Shown here: piece by piece, positions 26,347 through 34,181 of the stretch
How the letters are laid out: each line of letters starts with the position of its first letter
How positions within the stretch are numbered: position 1 is the stretch's first letter
Source of the DNA: an uncultured Alphaproteobacteria bacterium
GTDB lineage: Bacteria; Pseudomonadota; Alphaproteobacteria; HIMB59
Reading direction: 5' to 3'
Length of the DNA stretch: 39,885 bases
Assembly: GCA_902617515.1 (NCBI GenBank)
Contig: CACMWX010000008.1
Coordinates: 1-39,885, forward strand
Position numbers and translations under genes: made by a program
Notes under the pieces: model-generated
Database searches by the model: none
What the model was told of the DNA's origin: nothing
The model's input: the letters and a program-made list of their open reading frames with translations, nothing else

Positions 26347-27225
26347 TTATAAAAAATTCCCTAGACCTTGGAGTTTATTTATAAAGTCTCTAATTTGCTC
26401 GTTAATTTTTTGATTATCAATGTCTATTTGATCATTTTCATTAAAATCTAAATCAAATAAACCCTCTCTATCTTGAAGTATTTCCTCTAGTGTGAGATCT
26501 GCGCTATTATCAAAATCAAAATTATTTAAAATAACTCTAGTGAGCAACGGGGTTATAGCGTAACTAGAAATTATTCCAAACATTCCTGCCTCATCAAATT
26601 CTTGACCATTTATTGTACTAAAAAAAACTAAAAGTTTAGAAGCTCTATTAATCTCAGCATTTGAAAGTGCTTTATTACCAGATACATCTAAAAAACTAAA
26701 AATATCTTCAAAGCACTCTCCCTTATTCTTGGAGAAATTTGAGCAAGATAAAGATGCCTTTGAATTCATATATGATAAAACCTCTCCAAATAATATAGTT
26801 AAACTAGCAGGCGTGTTGTCACATTTAGCATATGTGAAAGTGTTGTTTGTATTATTTAAAAAATCATAGGATCCATCAAGATTATCTTGCTCTTCAAATA
26901 CAACCTCTAAAATATCGTCATTCAGTTTTATAAAAACATTTTTAAATTCAAATATTTCTCCATCCAGATAAATCCAATCTTTATATGTCTTTGAGTCAGA
27001 AAACTGAAGATAAAAATACGCATACTCGTCTATTTCATCCTGGCTTTCATAGAGATTGAAGTAGCTGCTTTCAGTAATAATAAAAACATCTTGTTCTTTT
27101 GAGCAATCATTGCTCCATGTACCATGGAATTTTTCGGGAATTAAATCTTCTGCGAATAATAAAAATGGGTAAAATAAAATAGATACAAATAGACTAAAAA
27201 AAAATCTCACAATATAGAATAACAT
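26347..27225 (-). CDS. Secreted EF-hand calcium-binding protein, unknown function
   Basis: The 292-residue product begins with a hydrophobic signal peptide, cleavable near LLFA/EDL (residue 25), so it is probably periplasmic or secreted. The N-terminal half (about 30-135) is acidic, beta-strand-like and unrecognised. The C-terminal half has three EF-hand-type calcium loops: D180-E191 (DVSGNKALSNAE), D237-E248 (DFDNSADLTLEE) and D260-N271 (DFNENDQIDIDN); the last has N instead of the usual E at position 12. Four cysteines (41, 135, 161, 171) could form disulfides. It starts 23 bases after the double-PAP2 gene and is likely in an operon with it and the GT-C gene. Confidence 0.8.
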   Translation of the reverse strand: MLFYIVRFFFSLFVSILFYPFLLFAEDLIPEKFHGTWSNDCSKEQDVFIITESSYFNLYESQDEIDEYAYFYLQFSDSKTYKDWIYLDGEIFEFKNVFIKLNDDILEVVFEEQDNLDGSYDFLNNTNNTFTYAKCDNTPASLTILFGEVLSYMNSKASLSCSNFSKNKGECFEDIFSFLDVSGNKALSNAEINRASKLLVFFSTINGQEFDEAGMFGIISSYAITPLLTRVILNNFDFDNSADLTLEEILQDREGLFDLDFNENDQIDIDNQKINEQIRDFINKLQGLGNFL

Positions 27226-27248
27226 ATAAATCTATGTATATAAAATTA

Positions 27249-28694
27249 TTATGAATTTTTATTAGAATTTTTTCGAGATAGCCAAGAGGGTATTTTTAAT
27301 TGATTTAAATTTAGATCCTCTGGAAAATTCTTAAAAATATCATTGAGCCCCTTAATTATTACATATGTGATTATAAAGCTCATAATCGTATCACTCAAAA
27401 AATGATCACCTTCCATAATTCTTAATAATGAGATTAAAAGAATTGAAGCATATGCAAATGTGTTCCATGTTGTTTTATTGAATATAATCAGTAAGGCCAA
27501 GGATAACGTAAAAAAAGACACGTCACCTGAAACGAAACTACAATTGCTACTACAATAATCAACATTTAACCATGGAATGGTAAATGGCTCTTCTCCTCCA
27601 AATTGAATAGTATCATTTGGCCTTGCACGACCCCACAAATTTTTAAATATAGAGTTTACAACAATACCTGTACCAATAATAAGACAAGAAAACAAATAAA
27701 CCCACTCTCTGACTGCAACTTTTAAAATTTTTTCTTTGTAAAAAATTTGTTTGAAAACTGCAGCTATAGGAATAAAGAATACTAATAAAGCCATAAGTGG
27801 TAGCAACATCTTCCGAACAAAGTAGATAAACCAGTCAGACTCTGAAGCAATAAATTTGCCGTCTTGTCCAAAAAATAGGCCACTCACAGTTATGTCTAAT
27901 GAGGGAAATATGAAAAACAATATAGAAAGTAGGAGAGTTATGGTAAGGGTTTTAAAGTAAAAATTAAATTTTAAGTAAAGAGAGAAAATATTTTGATAAA
28001 AATTGGCAATGTTACTTGAAATTGTTTGAACATTATTGTTCGGAATTAATTTGTCATTTTCTGATATAAACAGCTTATTTTTATTTGCTAGTTTTTTTGA
28101 GATAAATATTGTTGAAAGATATGCAACAAGTGTACCACCAAAAATATCACTAATAAAGTGAGCGCCTACTATGACTCTTGTAGAAGCAATAATTATTCCA
28201 ATGGTTATCAATATATTTTTGATTTTTGGAAAGAGAAATATCATACAAAAAATAAAAGCAAAAATAGTTGCAGTATGGCCTGATGGGAATGAATGCCACT
28301 TTGAGTCAAATTGTATTATGTCTAAAGATTTTAATTCAAAATTATTAAATAAAACTGGTCGTGGTCTTCCAAAGATATGTTTTAATATTTGTGTAACTAT
28401 GCCACTTAATAATATATTTAAAAAAATGAATAGACTCATATCACCTATTGTTTCCATAATCTGATTTTTACTTTCAATAATTTTTAATAATCCCCAGATT
28501 AAAATAGTAGGTACAAAAAAATATAAAGAGTCGCCAAAGTGAGTAAGTGTTCCAAAAAGAGACTTTGTTTGATGATTAATACTGTCAAAAAATGAAGCTA
28601 CTGAGTAATCAAATAGCAAGAAAAAAAAAGCTCCAATTAATAAATAAATACTAATTCTTTTTTGTTGTGAGTTTAATTGTTTCAAAAAAGTCAT
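27249..28694 (-). CDS. Tandem double PAP2-superfamily membrane phosphatase
   Basis: The 481-residue product contains two complete PAP2 (lipid phosphatase) units, each with about six membrane helices. The first has all three catalytic motifs: KHIFGRPRP (105-113), PSGH (137-140) and STRVIVGAHFISD (171-183). The second has KNLWGRARP (351-359), CSFVSGD (385-391) and LRIMEGDHFLSD (424-435), where the histidine of SGH, normally the general acid for leaving-group protonation, is aspartate. PAP2 enzymes dephosphorylate undecaprenyl pyrophosphate, phosphatidate, phosphatidylglycerophosphate or lipid A. The start overlaps the upstream GT-C gene by 4 bases, so action on a polyprenyl or lipid A carrier is plausible. 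The fusion is clean, with one open frame and a linker of about 50 residues. Confidence 0.88.
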   Translation of the reverse strand: MTFLKQLNSQQKRISIYLLIGAFFFLLFDYSVASFFDSINHQTKSLFGTLTHFGDSLYFFVPTILIWGLLKIIESKNQIMETIGDMSLFIFLNILLSGIVTQILKHIFGRPRPVLFNNFELKSLDIIQFDSKWHSFPSGHTATIFAFIFCMIFLFPKIKNILITIGIIIASTRVIVGAHFISDIFGGTLVAYLSTIFISKKLANKNKLFISENDKLIPNNNVQTISSNIANFYQNIFSLYLKFNFYFKTLTITLLLSILFFIFPSLDITVSGLFFGQDGKFIASESDWFIYFVRKMLLPLMALLVFFIPIAAVFKQIFYKEKILKVAVREWVYLFSCLIIGTGIVVNSIFKNLWGRARPNDTIQFGGEEPFTIPWLNVDYCSSNCSFVSGDVSFFTLSLALLIIFNKTTWNTFAYASILLISLLRIMEGDHFLSDTIMSFIITYVIIKGLNDIFKNFPEDLNLNQLKIPSWLSRKNSNKNS

Positions 28695-30181
28695 AATTTA
28701 TTAAAGTTGATATTAATGAATGATTTTGTTGTCATATCGAGTATGGTTTTATTTATTGAGTCACTATCCTCAATAGGTGTGGTGTCAAGAGGACTAAATT
28801 TTAATTCTATTTGACATTCTGAAAAATAGTCTGGTTTTACTTTGTTACTAAAAAATAGCATTAAATCTAATGGATAATTTTCTTTCAATATAAATTCGGA
28901 TTTTTTTATATCACAATTTAAATCATTTTTTAAAGTATCATAGATAACAGGACTCAATGTTTTGTTCTTATATTGTAAATAAAAAAAGACAGAAGTGAGA
29001 AATACAACTAAAATCAAAGAAAATGAGATAATTTTATATACTGTGGTTAAGGATTTTTCTTGCAGAGAAAAAACTGGATTAATTAATGATACAAAAATTA
29101 TCATTAAATAGAAAATATAATTCATCTGAGGTATCTCTGAGGTACTTTGATAAAGGGAGGTATCGAAATAAATTATGCCTGCTGGTATAATAAAAAGAGT
29201 AACTAAAACTATTTTCGACCATTTTAATTCTACAAATTCTAGTGTTCTAAAAATATAAATAGACATTATTGGTAATAAAAAGAGTAAAATCGATATATTT
29301 GAATTATTAGAAAAAATAAATATAAACCAACAAAGAATTATTAAAGAAAGGAATATAATTAATTCCTTATTCCAATTAATTCTTTTTATAACATTATAAA
29401 AAATAGAGATAATTATCAAACTTAATAAAGGTAGCAAAAAAATAATACTCTTTGAAAGTTTCTTTAATAAAATATTTGGATCAAAATTAAGTATGGAATA
29501 GTAATCCGTTTTGTTAATACCTTGAATAATCAGGAAAACTAAAAATGATATATAAATAAAACTTAGATAAGAAATTAAGTTAAAACGTTTTTTTTTCTCT
29601 AGCTTTAAATTAAATAATTTTACGAATATCAAAAACGTTATTAATATAACAAAATAGAAATTATTGAGAATTAATGCAATTAAACTAAATAAGATAAAAA
29701 AAAATACATTATAAAAATTTTCATCATCGAAAATTTTTAATAAATAATAAAATATTAATAAAGTAACCAAGCCTGAAATAAGAGAACCATCAATTGTTGT
29801 CATTGAAATTAAAATTGTGCCACTTAACATCACTGCTGTAAGAGGCATTAAATAACTGAGGTCATAAAATTTTAATTTAATAATTTTATATGTAACCAAA
29901 ATTAATAATCCTAAGTATATAAAATTCGGTAGTCTAAATAGAAAGTAATTATTAAAACCAAAAAAGTTCGTAAGCTTTGATGTAATATTTAGAAATATAA
30001 AATGTGGATTTAAAAACTCTGAAAAATTTGAAACTAATACATTATTTTTAATTGTGATGAGAATTTTTATGTCTTCAATAAAAATATATGGCGCCCCTAA
30101 AGTAATTGCACCGAGTAATCCAATCCAAATAATTGTGAAAAAAACAGTCGGAATATTATCTAGGAATCTAAAGACGCTCAT
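28691..30181 (-). CDS. GT-C membrane glycosyltransferase, PMT/ArnT-like (GT39 type)
   Basis: The 496-residue product has about 11-13 membrane helices. The first large loop holds an acidic pair in IFIEDIKIL (about residue 33), the segment SEFLNPHFIFLN and the FRLPN motif near residue 84; an acidic pair followed by a proline-containing loop and a RxPS/N motif is characteristic of PMT/ArnT-type enzymes that transfer a sugar from a polyprenyl-phosphate donor. After residue 400 comes a small soluble periplasmic domain. The protein is diverged, so the substrate is unknown. It is coupled by a 4-base overlap to the tandem PAP2 gene, suggesting joint handling of a lipid carrier. It is the first gene of the minus-strand envelope operon. 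Confidence 0.7.
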   Translation of the reverse strand: MSVFRFLDNIPTVFFTIIWIGLLGAITLGAPYIFIEDIKILITIKNNVLVSNFSEFLNPHFIFLNITSKLTNFFGFNNYFLFRLPNFIYLGLLILVTYKIIKLKFYDLSYLMPLTAVMLSGTILISMTTIDGSLISGLVTLLIFYYLLKIFDDENFYNVFFFILFSLIALILNNFYFVILITFLIFVKLFNLKLEKKKRFNLISYLSFIYISFLVFLIIQGINKTDYYSILNFDPNILLKKLSKSIIFLLPLLSLIIISIFYNVIKRINWNKELIIFLSLIILCWFIFIFSNNSNISILLFLLPIMSIYIFRTLEFVELKWSKIVLVTLFIIPAGIIYFDTSLYQSTSEIPQMNYIFYLMIIFVSLINPVFSLQEKSLTTVYKIISFSLILVVFLTSVFFYLQYKNKTLSPVIYDTLKNDLNCDIKKSEFILKENYPLDLMLFFSNKVKPDYFSECQIELKFSPLDTTPIEDSDSINKTILDMTTKSFININFNKL

Positions 30182-30207
30182 TTTCTGATTTAACTAAGTT
30201 TAGTAGC

Positions 30208-30231
30208 ATATAGAAATAATTTATTCTATAT
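30208..30231. promoter_or_regulatory. 8-bp inverted repeat in the divergent gap, possible operator
   Basis: ATATAGAA (30208-30215) and TTCTATAT (30224-30231) are perfect reverse complements with an 8-base spacer, 27 bases upstream of the GT-C gene on the minus strand. It may be an operator or overlap promoter elements for either direction; an AT-rich chance repeat is possible. Confidence 0.25.
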
Positions 30232-30288
30232 ATTGTGGTTATTTCAATTTTCTTGATGTTATTTTTACCCATAATTATAATTAAAAAT

Positions 30289-30327
30289 AAGAGATTAATC
30301 TCTTTTTACAGCCTTATAGAAGCGGCT
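30289..30327 (+). terminator. Two small terminator-like hairpins in tandem
   Basis: AAGAGATTAATCTCTT (30289-30304) is a perfect 16-base palindrome that can form a 6-bp hairpin with a TTAA loop, followed by TTT. A second hairpin (30310-30327: AGC/GCT outer pairs, CTT/AAG inner pairs, 2-base bulge) is followed by six T at 30327-30332. Both look like weak rho-independent terminators in the plus direction, and they precede a far stronger one at 30355. Confidence 0.45.
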
Positions 30328-30354
30328 TTTTTCTTAGTGGGTCACTTCTTTCTT

Positions 30355-30388
30355 AAAGGGTTAGGACAAATTGTTCTAACCCTTTTTT
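30355..30388 (+). terminator. Strong rho-independent terminator with no plus-strand gene upstream
   Basis: Bases 30355-30368 pair with 30372-30385 in a 14-bp stem (one G-T pair) with a 3-base loop, and the 3' arm runs into six T (30383-30388). This is the most convincing intrinsic terminator in the window and is oriented for plus-strand transcription, yet the nearest plus-strand feature upstream is the tRNA about 4 kb away. Either a small RNA of roughly 100-180 nt starts in 30190-30290, or this is an attenuator in the leader of the ORF at 30415 and the aminotransferase. Confidence 0.7.
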
Positions 30389-30414
30389 GATTTCTATATT
30401 ATCCTTTTTTTAAG

Positions 30415-30540
30415 ATGTTGAAGTTAATTTTCATGATACTCTTCTTTTTTATTGGATATTTTCTTGCTGATACAGGATTAGTGGATATACCATTTAGAAA
30501 TATTCCAATTTTAGAAAGCTTATATGAGGTTGTAGATTAA
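30415..30540 (+). CDS. Putative 41-residue membrane-anchored small protein
   Basis: ATG 30415 opens a 41-residue frame, with the hydrophobic N-terminal segment LKLIFMILFFFIGYFLA followed by a polar tail DTGLVDIPFRNIPILESLYE. The stop codon TAA (30538-30540) directly abuts the aminotransferase ATG at 30541, so the two could be translationally coupled. The frame would give a small protein with one membrane span or an uncleaved signal. No ribosome-binding site is clear and no family is recognised. A second ATG at 30433 is possible. Confidence 0.45.
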   Translation: MLKLIFMILFFFIGYFLADTGLVDIPFRNIPILESLYEVVD

Positions 30541-31890
30541 ATGATTAACACAGATAAAGTTTTGCATGGTTTTACCGATCTTAAAAATTTAAATGTACTT
30601 GGCCCTATTGTTTTAAACCAAGCGAAGGGGATATATGTTTACGATCAAGATGGAAAAAAATATTTAGATGCCAATTCAGGATTATGGAATTCTGTGGTTG
30701 GTTTCGATCATCCTAGAATGGTTGAAACGGCAAAAAAACAATATGAAAAATTTTCAGGTTACCATGCTTTTTTTGGAAGAATATCTGAACCAGCTGTAGA
30801 ACTTGCAGATAAATTAATTGAAATATCTCCTTTCACGGATGGTAAAGTTTTTTTTACAAACTCGGGGTCTGAAGCAAATGACACTACTGTAAAATTATTA
30901 TGGTTTATAAACAAAAGAAAAGGGTACCCCAATCGAAGAAAAATAATTACTCGAATAAATTCTTATCATGGTGTTACGGCTGTTTCTGCATCGATGACAG
31001 GAAAACCATACAATAGTGAATTTGGATTACCCTTAGATGGTTTCATACACTCAGCTTGTCCACATTATTGGAAATATGGCTTTGAAAAAGAGAGTGAGGA
31101 AATGTTTACCAAAAGAATGGGTGAAGATTTAGAAAATTTAATTTTAAAAGAAGGACCTGACACCATTGCAGGTTTTTTTGCAGAACCTGTTATGGGAGCA
31201 GGTGGCGTGATCCCTCCCTCAAAAGGATATTTTGAGATAGTTCAAAAAATTTTAAAAAAATACAATATTCCATTTATTGCTGATGAGGTAATTTGTGGTT
31301 TTGGTAGAACTGGTAACTTATGGGGATCTCAAACATATAATATTGATCCCGATATTATTATTGCCTCTAAATGTATCACATCAGGTTTCTTTCCACTTGG
31401 AGCAGTTATTTTGGGAGAAAAAATGACAAAAGAAATGATGGAGGCTTCTTATGAGGCAGAGGAATTTTTTCATGGCTTCACAGCCGGTGGACACCCCGTA
31501 GGATGTGCCCTAGCGCTAGAAGCAATTGATATTATCATTAATGAGAAAATGATTGAAAATGTTAGACATCTTGAGCCAATTTTTATGGGGGGTTTAAAAA
31601 ACTTTGAGAATTTAGATTATATTGGTGAGTCTCGCGGCATTGGACTTATGGGTGCTTTAGAGATGGTTCAAGATAAAAAAAATAAACTACCCTTCGATGG
31701 TTCGATATCCATTGGCGAGCGTGTTGCTAATAAGTGTATTGAAAATGGTTTGATATGTAGGCCTCTTGGTCCATCAATTGTTTTATGTCCCCCTTTTATT
31801 ACATCAGAGGAGGAGATGGTTATAATATTTGATACTTTAGAGAAAACTCTTAAAAAAGTATTTAGTGAAGTTAAATCTTTAGGACAATAG
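30541..31890 (+). CDS. Class III PLP-dependent aminotransferase (omega-aminotransferase type)
   Basis: The 449-residue product is a fold-type I, class III aminotransferase, which moves an amino group from an omega-amino compound (for example beta-alanine, taurine, putrescine or GABA) to an oxoacid such as pyruvate. Landmarks are LDANSGLWNSVVGFDHP, NSGSEANDTTVKLLW (cofactor phosphate, 107-121), NSYHGVTAVSASMTG, FAEPVMGAGGVIPP, ADEVICGFGRTG (D248 contacts the pyridine nitrogen) and ASKCITSGFFPLGAV with the PLP lysine K277. It most resembles the taurine/beta-alanine:pyruvate group; the exact amine donor is not decidable. Its end overlaps the convergent oxidoreductase gene by 20 bases. Confidence 0.9.
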   Translation: MINTDKVLHGFTDLKNLNVLGPIVLNQAKGIYVYDQDGKKYLDANSGLWNSVVGFDHPRMVETAKKQYEKFSGYHAFFGRISEPAVELADKLIEISPFTDGKVFFTNSGSEANDTTVKLLWFINKRKGYPNRRKIITRINSYHGVTAVSASMTGKPYNSEFGLPLDGFIHSACPHYWKYGFEKESEEMFTKRMGEDLENLILKEGPDTIAGFFAEPVMGAGGVIPPSKGYFEIVQKILKKYNIPFIADEVICGFGRTGNLWGSQTYNIDPDIIIASKCITSGFFPLGAVILGEKMTKEMMEASYEAEEFFHGFTAGGHPVGCALALEAIDIIINEKMIENVRHLEPIFMGGLKNFENLDYIGESRGIGLMGALEMVQDKKNKLPFDGSISIGERVANKCIENGLICRPLGPSIVLCPPFITSEEEMVIIFDTLEKTLKKVFSEVKSLGQ

Positions 31891-32842
31891 ATCCAGAGGT
31901 CTTTCTATTTTGCATATCTGTATGAGCGTCAGCAACATTATCGAGATCGTATTTTGTAATTTTATCCAATTTAATATTATCTTTTGCAATCATTTCAAAT
32001 AATTTATGACTTGCAATTTCAAGCCACTCTCTATTAGCGTAAAAATGGAATAGCGTAGGTCGAGTTAAATAATAAGAACCAAATGCAAGATCTGTCATTT
32101 GAATGTCTTTATATGGTCCAGATGATTGACCAAAGCTAACTAACATCCCATGTTTTTTTAAACATTTAAATGATTGAAACATTGTATCTTTGCCAACACT
32201 GTCATAAACCACGTCAAGGCCTTTATTATTTGTGATTTTTAATACTTCATCTAAAAAATTTTTTTCAGAGTAATTTATAACCTCGTCAAAGCCTTTTTGC
32301 TTTGCTAACTCACATTTTTCTGAATTACCAGCTGTGCCTATTAATTTTGCACCAATGTATTTTATCCATTGGCCTGCAATCAATCCCACGCCTCCGGCAG
32401 CAGCATGAAATAATACCTCATGATTACTTTGTAAGTTATAACTGTCACAAACAAGATACTTTACTGTTAGTCCTTTAAGAATTGATGCGGCTGCTTGATC
32501 GAAAGAAATGCTATCTGGGATAGAAACTACGAGATCCTCTGATATTATTCTATGTGTTGCGTATGCATTATTAGGTTGCGCATATGCTACGCGATCACCT
32601 ATTTTAAACTTTGTAACATTAGGGCCTATAGCTTCAACCTCGCCTGCACCTTCAGAGCCTAGAATAAGATCTTTGTCAACAGGCCAAGGGTATAACCCTG
32701 CTCTAAAATAAATATCAATGAAATTTACTCCAATTGCTCTATTTTTAATCAAAATTTCATTCGATTTAAGGTCAGTGAGATCAATACTTTTCCTTTGAAG
32801 AACACTTGTATCACCGGGCTTATTTGCAACAATTGAATACAT
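31871..32842 (-). CDS. Quinone oxidoreductase, zinc-independent MDR family (Qor-like)
   Basis: The 323-residue product belongs to the medium-chain dehydrogenase/reductase family, NADPH:quinone reductase branch. It shows NRAIGVNFIDIYFRAGLYPWP, LGSEGAGEVEAIGPNVTKFKIGDRVAY, then the NADPH-binding HAAAGGVGLIAGQWIKYIGAK and GTAGNSEKCELAKQKGFDEV. The structural zinc cysteine cluster of alcohol dehydrogenases is absent, as expected for Qor. Such enzymes reduce quinones or other alpha,beta-unsaturated carbonyls; the physiological substrate is unknown. It is a single gene, convergent with the aminotransferase. Confidence 0.92.
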   Translation of the reverse strand: MYSIVANKPGDTSVLQRKSIDLTDLKSNEILIKNRAIGVNFIDIYFRAGLYPWPVDKDLILGSEGAGEVEAIGPNVTKFKIGDRVAYAQPNNAYATHRIISEDLVVSIPDSISFDQAAASILKGLTVKYLVCDSYNLQSNHEVLFHAAAGGVGLIAGQWIKYIGAKLIGTAGNSEKCELAKQKGFDEVINYSEKNFLDEVLKITNNKGLDVVYDSVGKDTMFQSFKCLKKHGMLVSFGQSSGPYKDIQMTDLAFGSYYLTRPTLFHFYANREWLEIASHKLFEMIAKDNIKLDKITKYDLDNVADAHTDMQNRKTSGSIVLKI

Positions 32843-32891
32843 TAAAGGGGCCTATCATCTTAAAAAATGACCCAACAGTCAATTTGAAAGT

Positions 32892-32920
32892 CTTGAAATT
32901 CACAATTGAAATCCCAAATT
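32892..32920 (+). promoter_or_regulatory. Sigma-32 (RpoH)-type heat-shock promoter of hsp20
   Basis: CTTGAAA (32892-32898) is an exact match to the RpoH -35 consensus and CCCAAATT (32913-32920) is close to the -10 consensus CCCCATnT, with a 14-base spacer, inside the accepted range. Transcription would begin near 32927, giving a leader of about 80 nt before the hsp20 start at 33008. Confidence 0.75.
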
Positions 32921-32929
32921 AGTAATATG

Positions 32930-33010
32930 AGAAATTGCCATTTGGAATTTCTCTATTAACGCAGGTTTAAAACTGCAATTAACAATTAACGCTTAAGGAG
33001 GTTAATTATG
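32930..33010 (+). promoter_or_regulatory. Candidate ROSE-like RNA thermometer in the hsp20 leader
   Basis: Three hairpins can be drawn: 32930-32936/32946-32952 (AGAAATT/AATTTCT), 32961-32964/32973-32976 (GCAG/CTGC), and 32984-32990/33001-33007 (AATTAAC/GTTAATT). The last one closes directly before the start codon. Inside it CTT (32992-32994) can pair with GAG (32998-33000), tying up the ribosome-binding site AAGGAGG with G32991 left bulged. A YGCU segment with a bulged G opposite the Shine-Dalgarno sequence is the hallmark of ROSE thermometers of rhizobial small heat-shock genes. Melting on warming would free the site. Confidence 0.55.
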
Positions 33011-33457
33011 ACTACATTTGACTTATCTCCTCTATGGAGATCATCAGTTGGTTTCGACGAGTTTGACAAACTTTTTGATACCGTCTTTTCTACAAACAAT
33101 AAAGGTGCTTCTTATCCACCTTATAATATCGTCAAACATGACAAAAATATTTACCAAATTACCATGGCAATCGCTGGTTTTGGTGAGGATCAAATAGATA
33201 TATCCCAAGAGGGTAATCTTTTGACTGTTAAGGGTGAAATGGGTGAAGATAAAACTTTGAATAAATCAGAATATCTTTATCGAGGAATTGCCAACAGAAA
33301 TTTTGAGAGAAAGTTTGAATTAGCTGATACTGTAAAAGTTATAGAGGCTGATTTAAATAATGGACTGTTAAGTATAAATCTTGAAAGAGAAATACCTGAA
33401 CACCAAAAACCTAGAAAAATAAAAGTTAATACGAATTCTAAACTTTTATCTGCTTAA
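33008..33457 (+). CDS. Small heat-shock protein Hsp20 (IbpA-like)
   Basis: Small heat-shock proteins hold unfolding proteins in a refoldable state for DnaK and ClpB. The 149-residue product has the IbpA-type N-terminus (DLSPLWRSSVGFDEFDKLFD), an alpha-crystallin domain of about 90 residues (YPPYNIVKHDKNIYQITMA, then LLTVKGEM, YRGIANRNFERKFELAD) and the dimerisation/edge motif near LLSINLEREIPE. The C-terminal IxI-like region is PRKIKVN. A strong AAGGAGG lies 8 bases before the ATG. Regulation is probably doubled: a sigma-32-like promoter and an RNA thermometer in the leader. A GC-rich hairpin follows the gene. Confidence 0.94.
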   Translation: MTTFDLSPLWRSSVGFDEFDKLFDTVFSTNNKGASYPPYNIVKHDKNIYQITMAIAGFGEDQIDISQEGNLLTVKGEMGEDKTLNKSEYLYRGIANRNFERKFELADTVKVIEADLNNGLLSINLEREIPEHQKPRKIKVNTNSKLLSA

Positions 33458-33468
33458 ATAAAAACATT

Positions 33469-33491
33469 GGGCTGCTTTTTATAAGCAGCCC
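33469..33491. terminator. Bidirectional terminator between hsp20 and sodB
   Basis: GGGCTGCTT (33469-33477) pairs with AAGCAGCCC (33483-33491), a 9-bp stem with loop TTTAT, 12 bases after the hsp20 stop and 7 before the sodB stop. On the minus strand a TTTTTATTT stretch follows; on the plus strand there is no clear T-run, so it works best for sodB. Confidence 0.75.
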
Positions 33492-33497
33492 TGATAT

Positions 33498-34091
33498 TTA
33501 ATCTAATTGAGAAGCAACAAATTCCCAGTTTACTAGACTATCTAAAAAAGCTTTTAAATAATCAGGTCGCTTGTTTCTATAATCTATGTAATAAGAGTGT
33601 TCCCATACATCACAACCTAGTATAGGCTTCATTCCATCAACTAGAGGGTTAGAAGCATTAGGTGACTTAGTGACCACTAGTTTACCATTATCGATGGCAA
33701 GCCAAGCCCATCCAGAACCAAATTGAGTTGTTCCTGCCTGAATAAAAGCTTCTTTGAATTGATCAACCCCTCCTAGGTCTGATGTAATTCTACTCTCCAA
33801 TTCGGACGGCATAGAGCCTCCACCATTGGGTTTCATGCATTGCCAAAATAAAATATGGTTCCAATGTTGACCTGCATTATTAAAAATTCCTGCCATTGAT
33901 GAGTCTTTACTTGATTTTACAACTATTTCCTCAAGAGAGGAGTCTTGCATATCGGTGTCTTTAACAAGATTATTTAAATTTGTTACATATGTTTGGTGAT
34001 GTTTGCCATGATGAAAATCAAGAGTTTCTGATGACATATATGGAGCTAAAGCATCATTTGCATAAGGTAGGCTTGGTAATTCAAAAGTCAT
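33498..34091 (-). CDS. sodB: Superoxide dismutase, iron type (SodB)
   Basis: This enzyme disproportionates superoxide to oxygen and hydrogen peroxide. The 197-residue product has the normal length and all metal ligands: H27 (FHHGKHH), H79 (WNH), D161 and H165 (DVWEHSYYIDYRNKRPDYL). The outer-sphere glutamine is Q75 in NNAGQHWNH, the iron-type position, rather than the manganese-type glutamine in the later GSGW region (here TQFGSGWAWL), so iron is the likely metal, though cambialistic use cannot be excluded. There is no signal peptide, so it is cytoplasmic. It diverges from pyridoxal kinase. Confidence 0.95.
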   Translation of the reverse strand: MTFELPSLPYANDALAPYMSSETLDFHHGKHHQTYVTNLNNLVKDTDMQDSSLEEIVVKSSKDSSMAGIFNNAGQHWNHILFWQCMKPNGGGSMPSELESRITSDLGGVDQFKEAFIQAGTTQFGSGWAWLAIDNGKLVVTKSPNASNPLVDGMKPILGCDVWEHSYYIDYRNKRPDYLKAFLDSLVNWEFVASQLD

Positions 34092-34181
34092 ATTTATTTC
34101 CTTTAATTAAAATTCTTAATGCGTATTTTTTATATTATTGTGGAAACAATGACAACCTTTGAAGAAATAGATACATAAAAT

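Noticed and set aside
30256..30390. A 44-codon plus-strand frame starting MLFLPIII
   Set aside because: It runs through three terminator hairpins and their T-runs; its hydrophobic look comes from T-rich codons. I favour an RNA element, though a leader peptide is not excluded.
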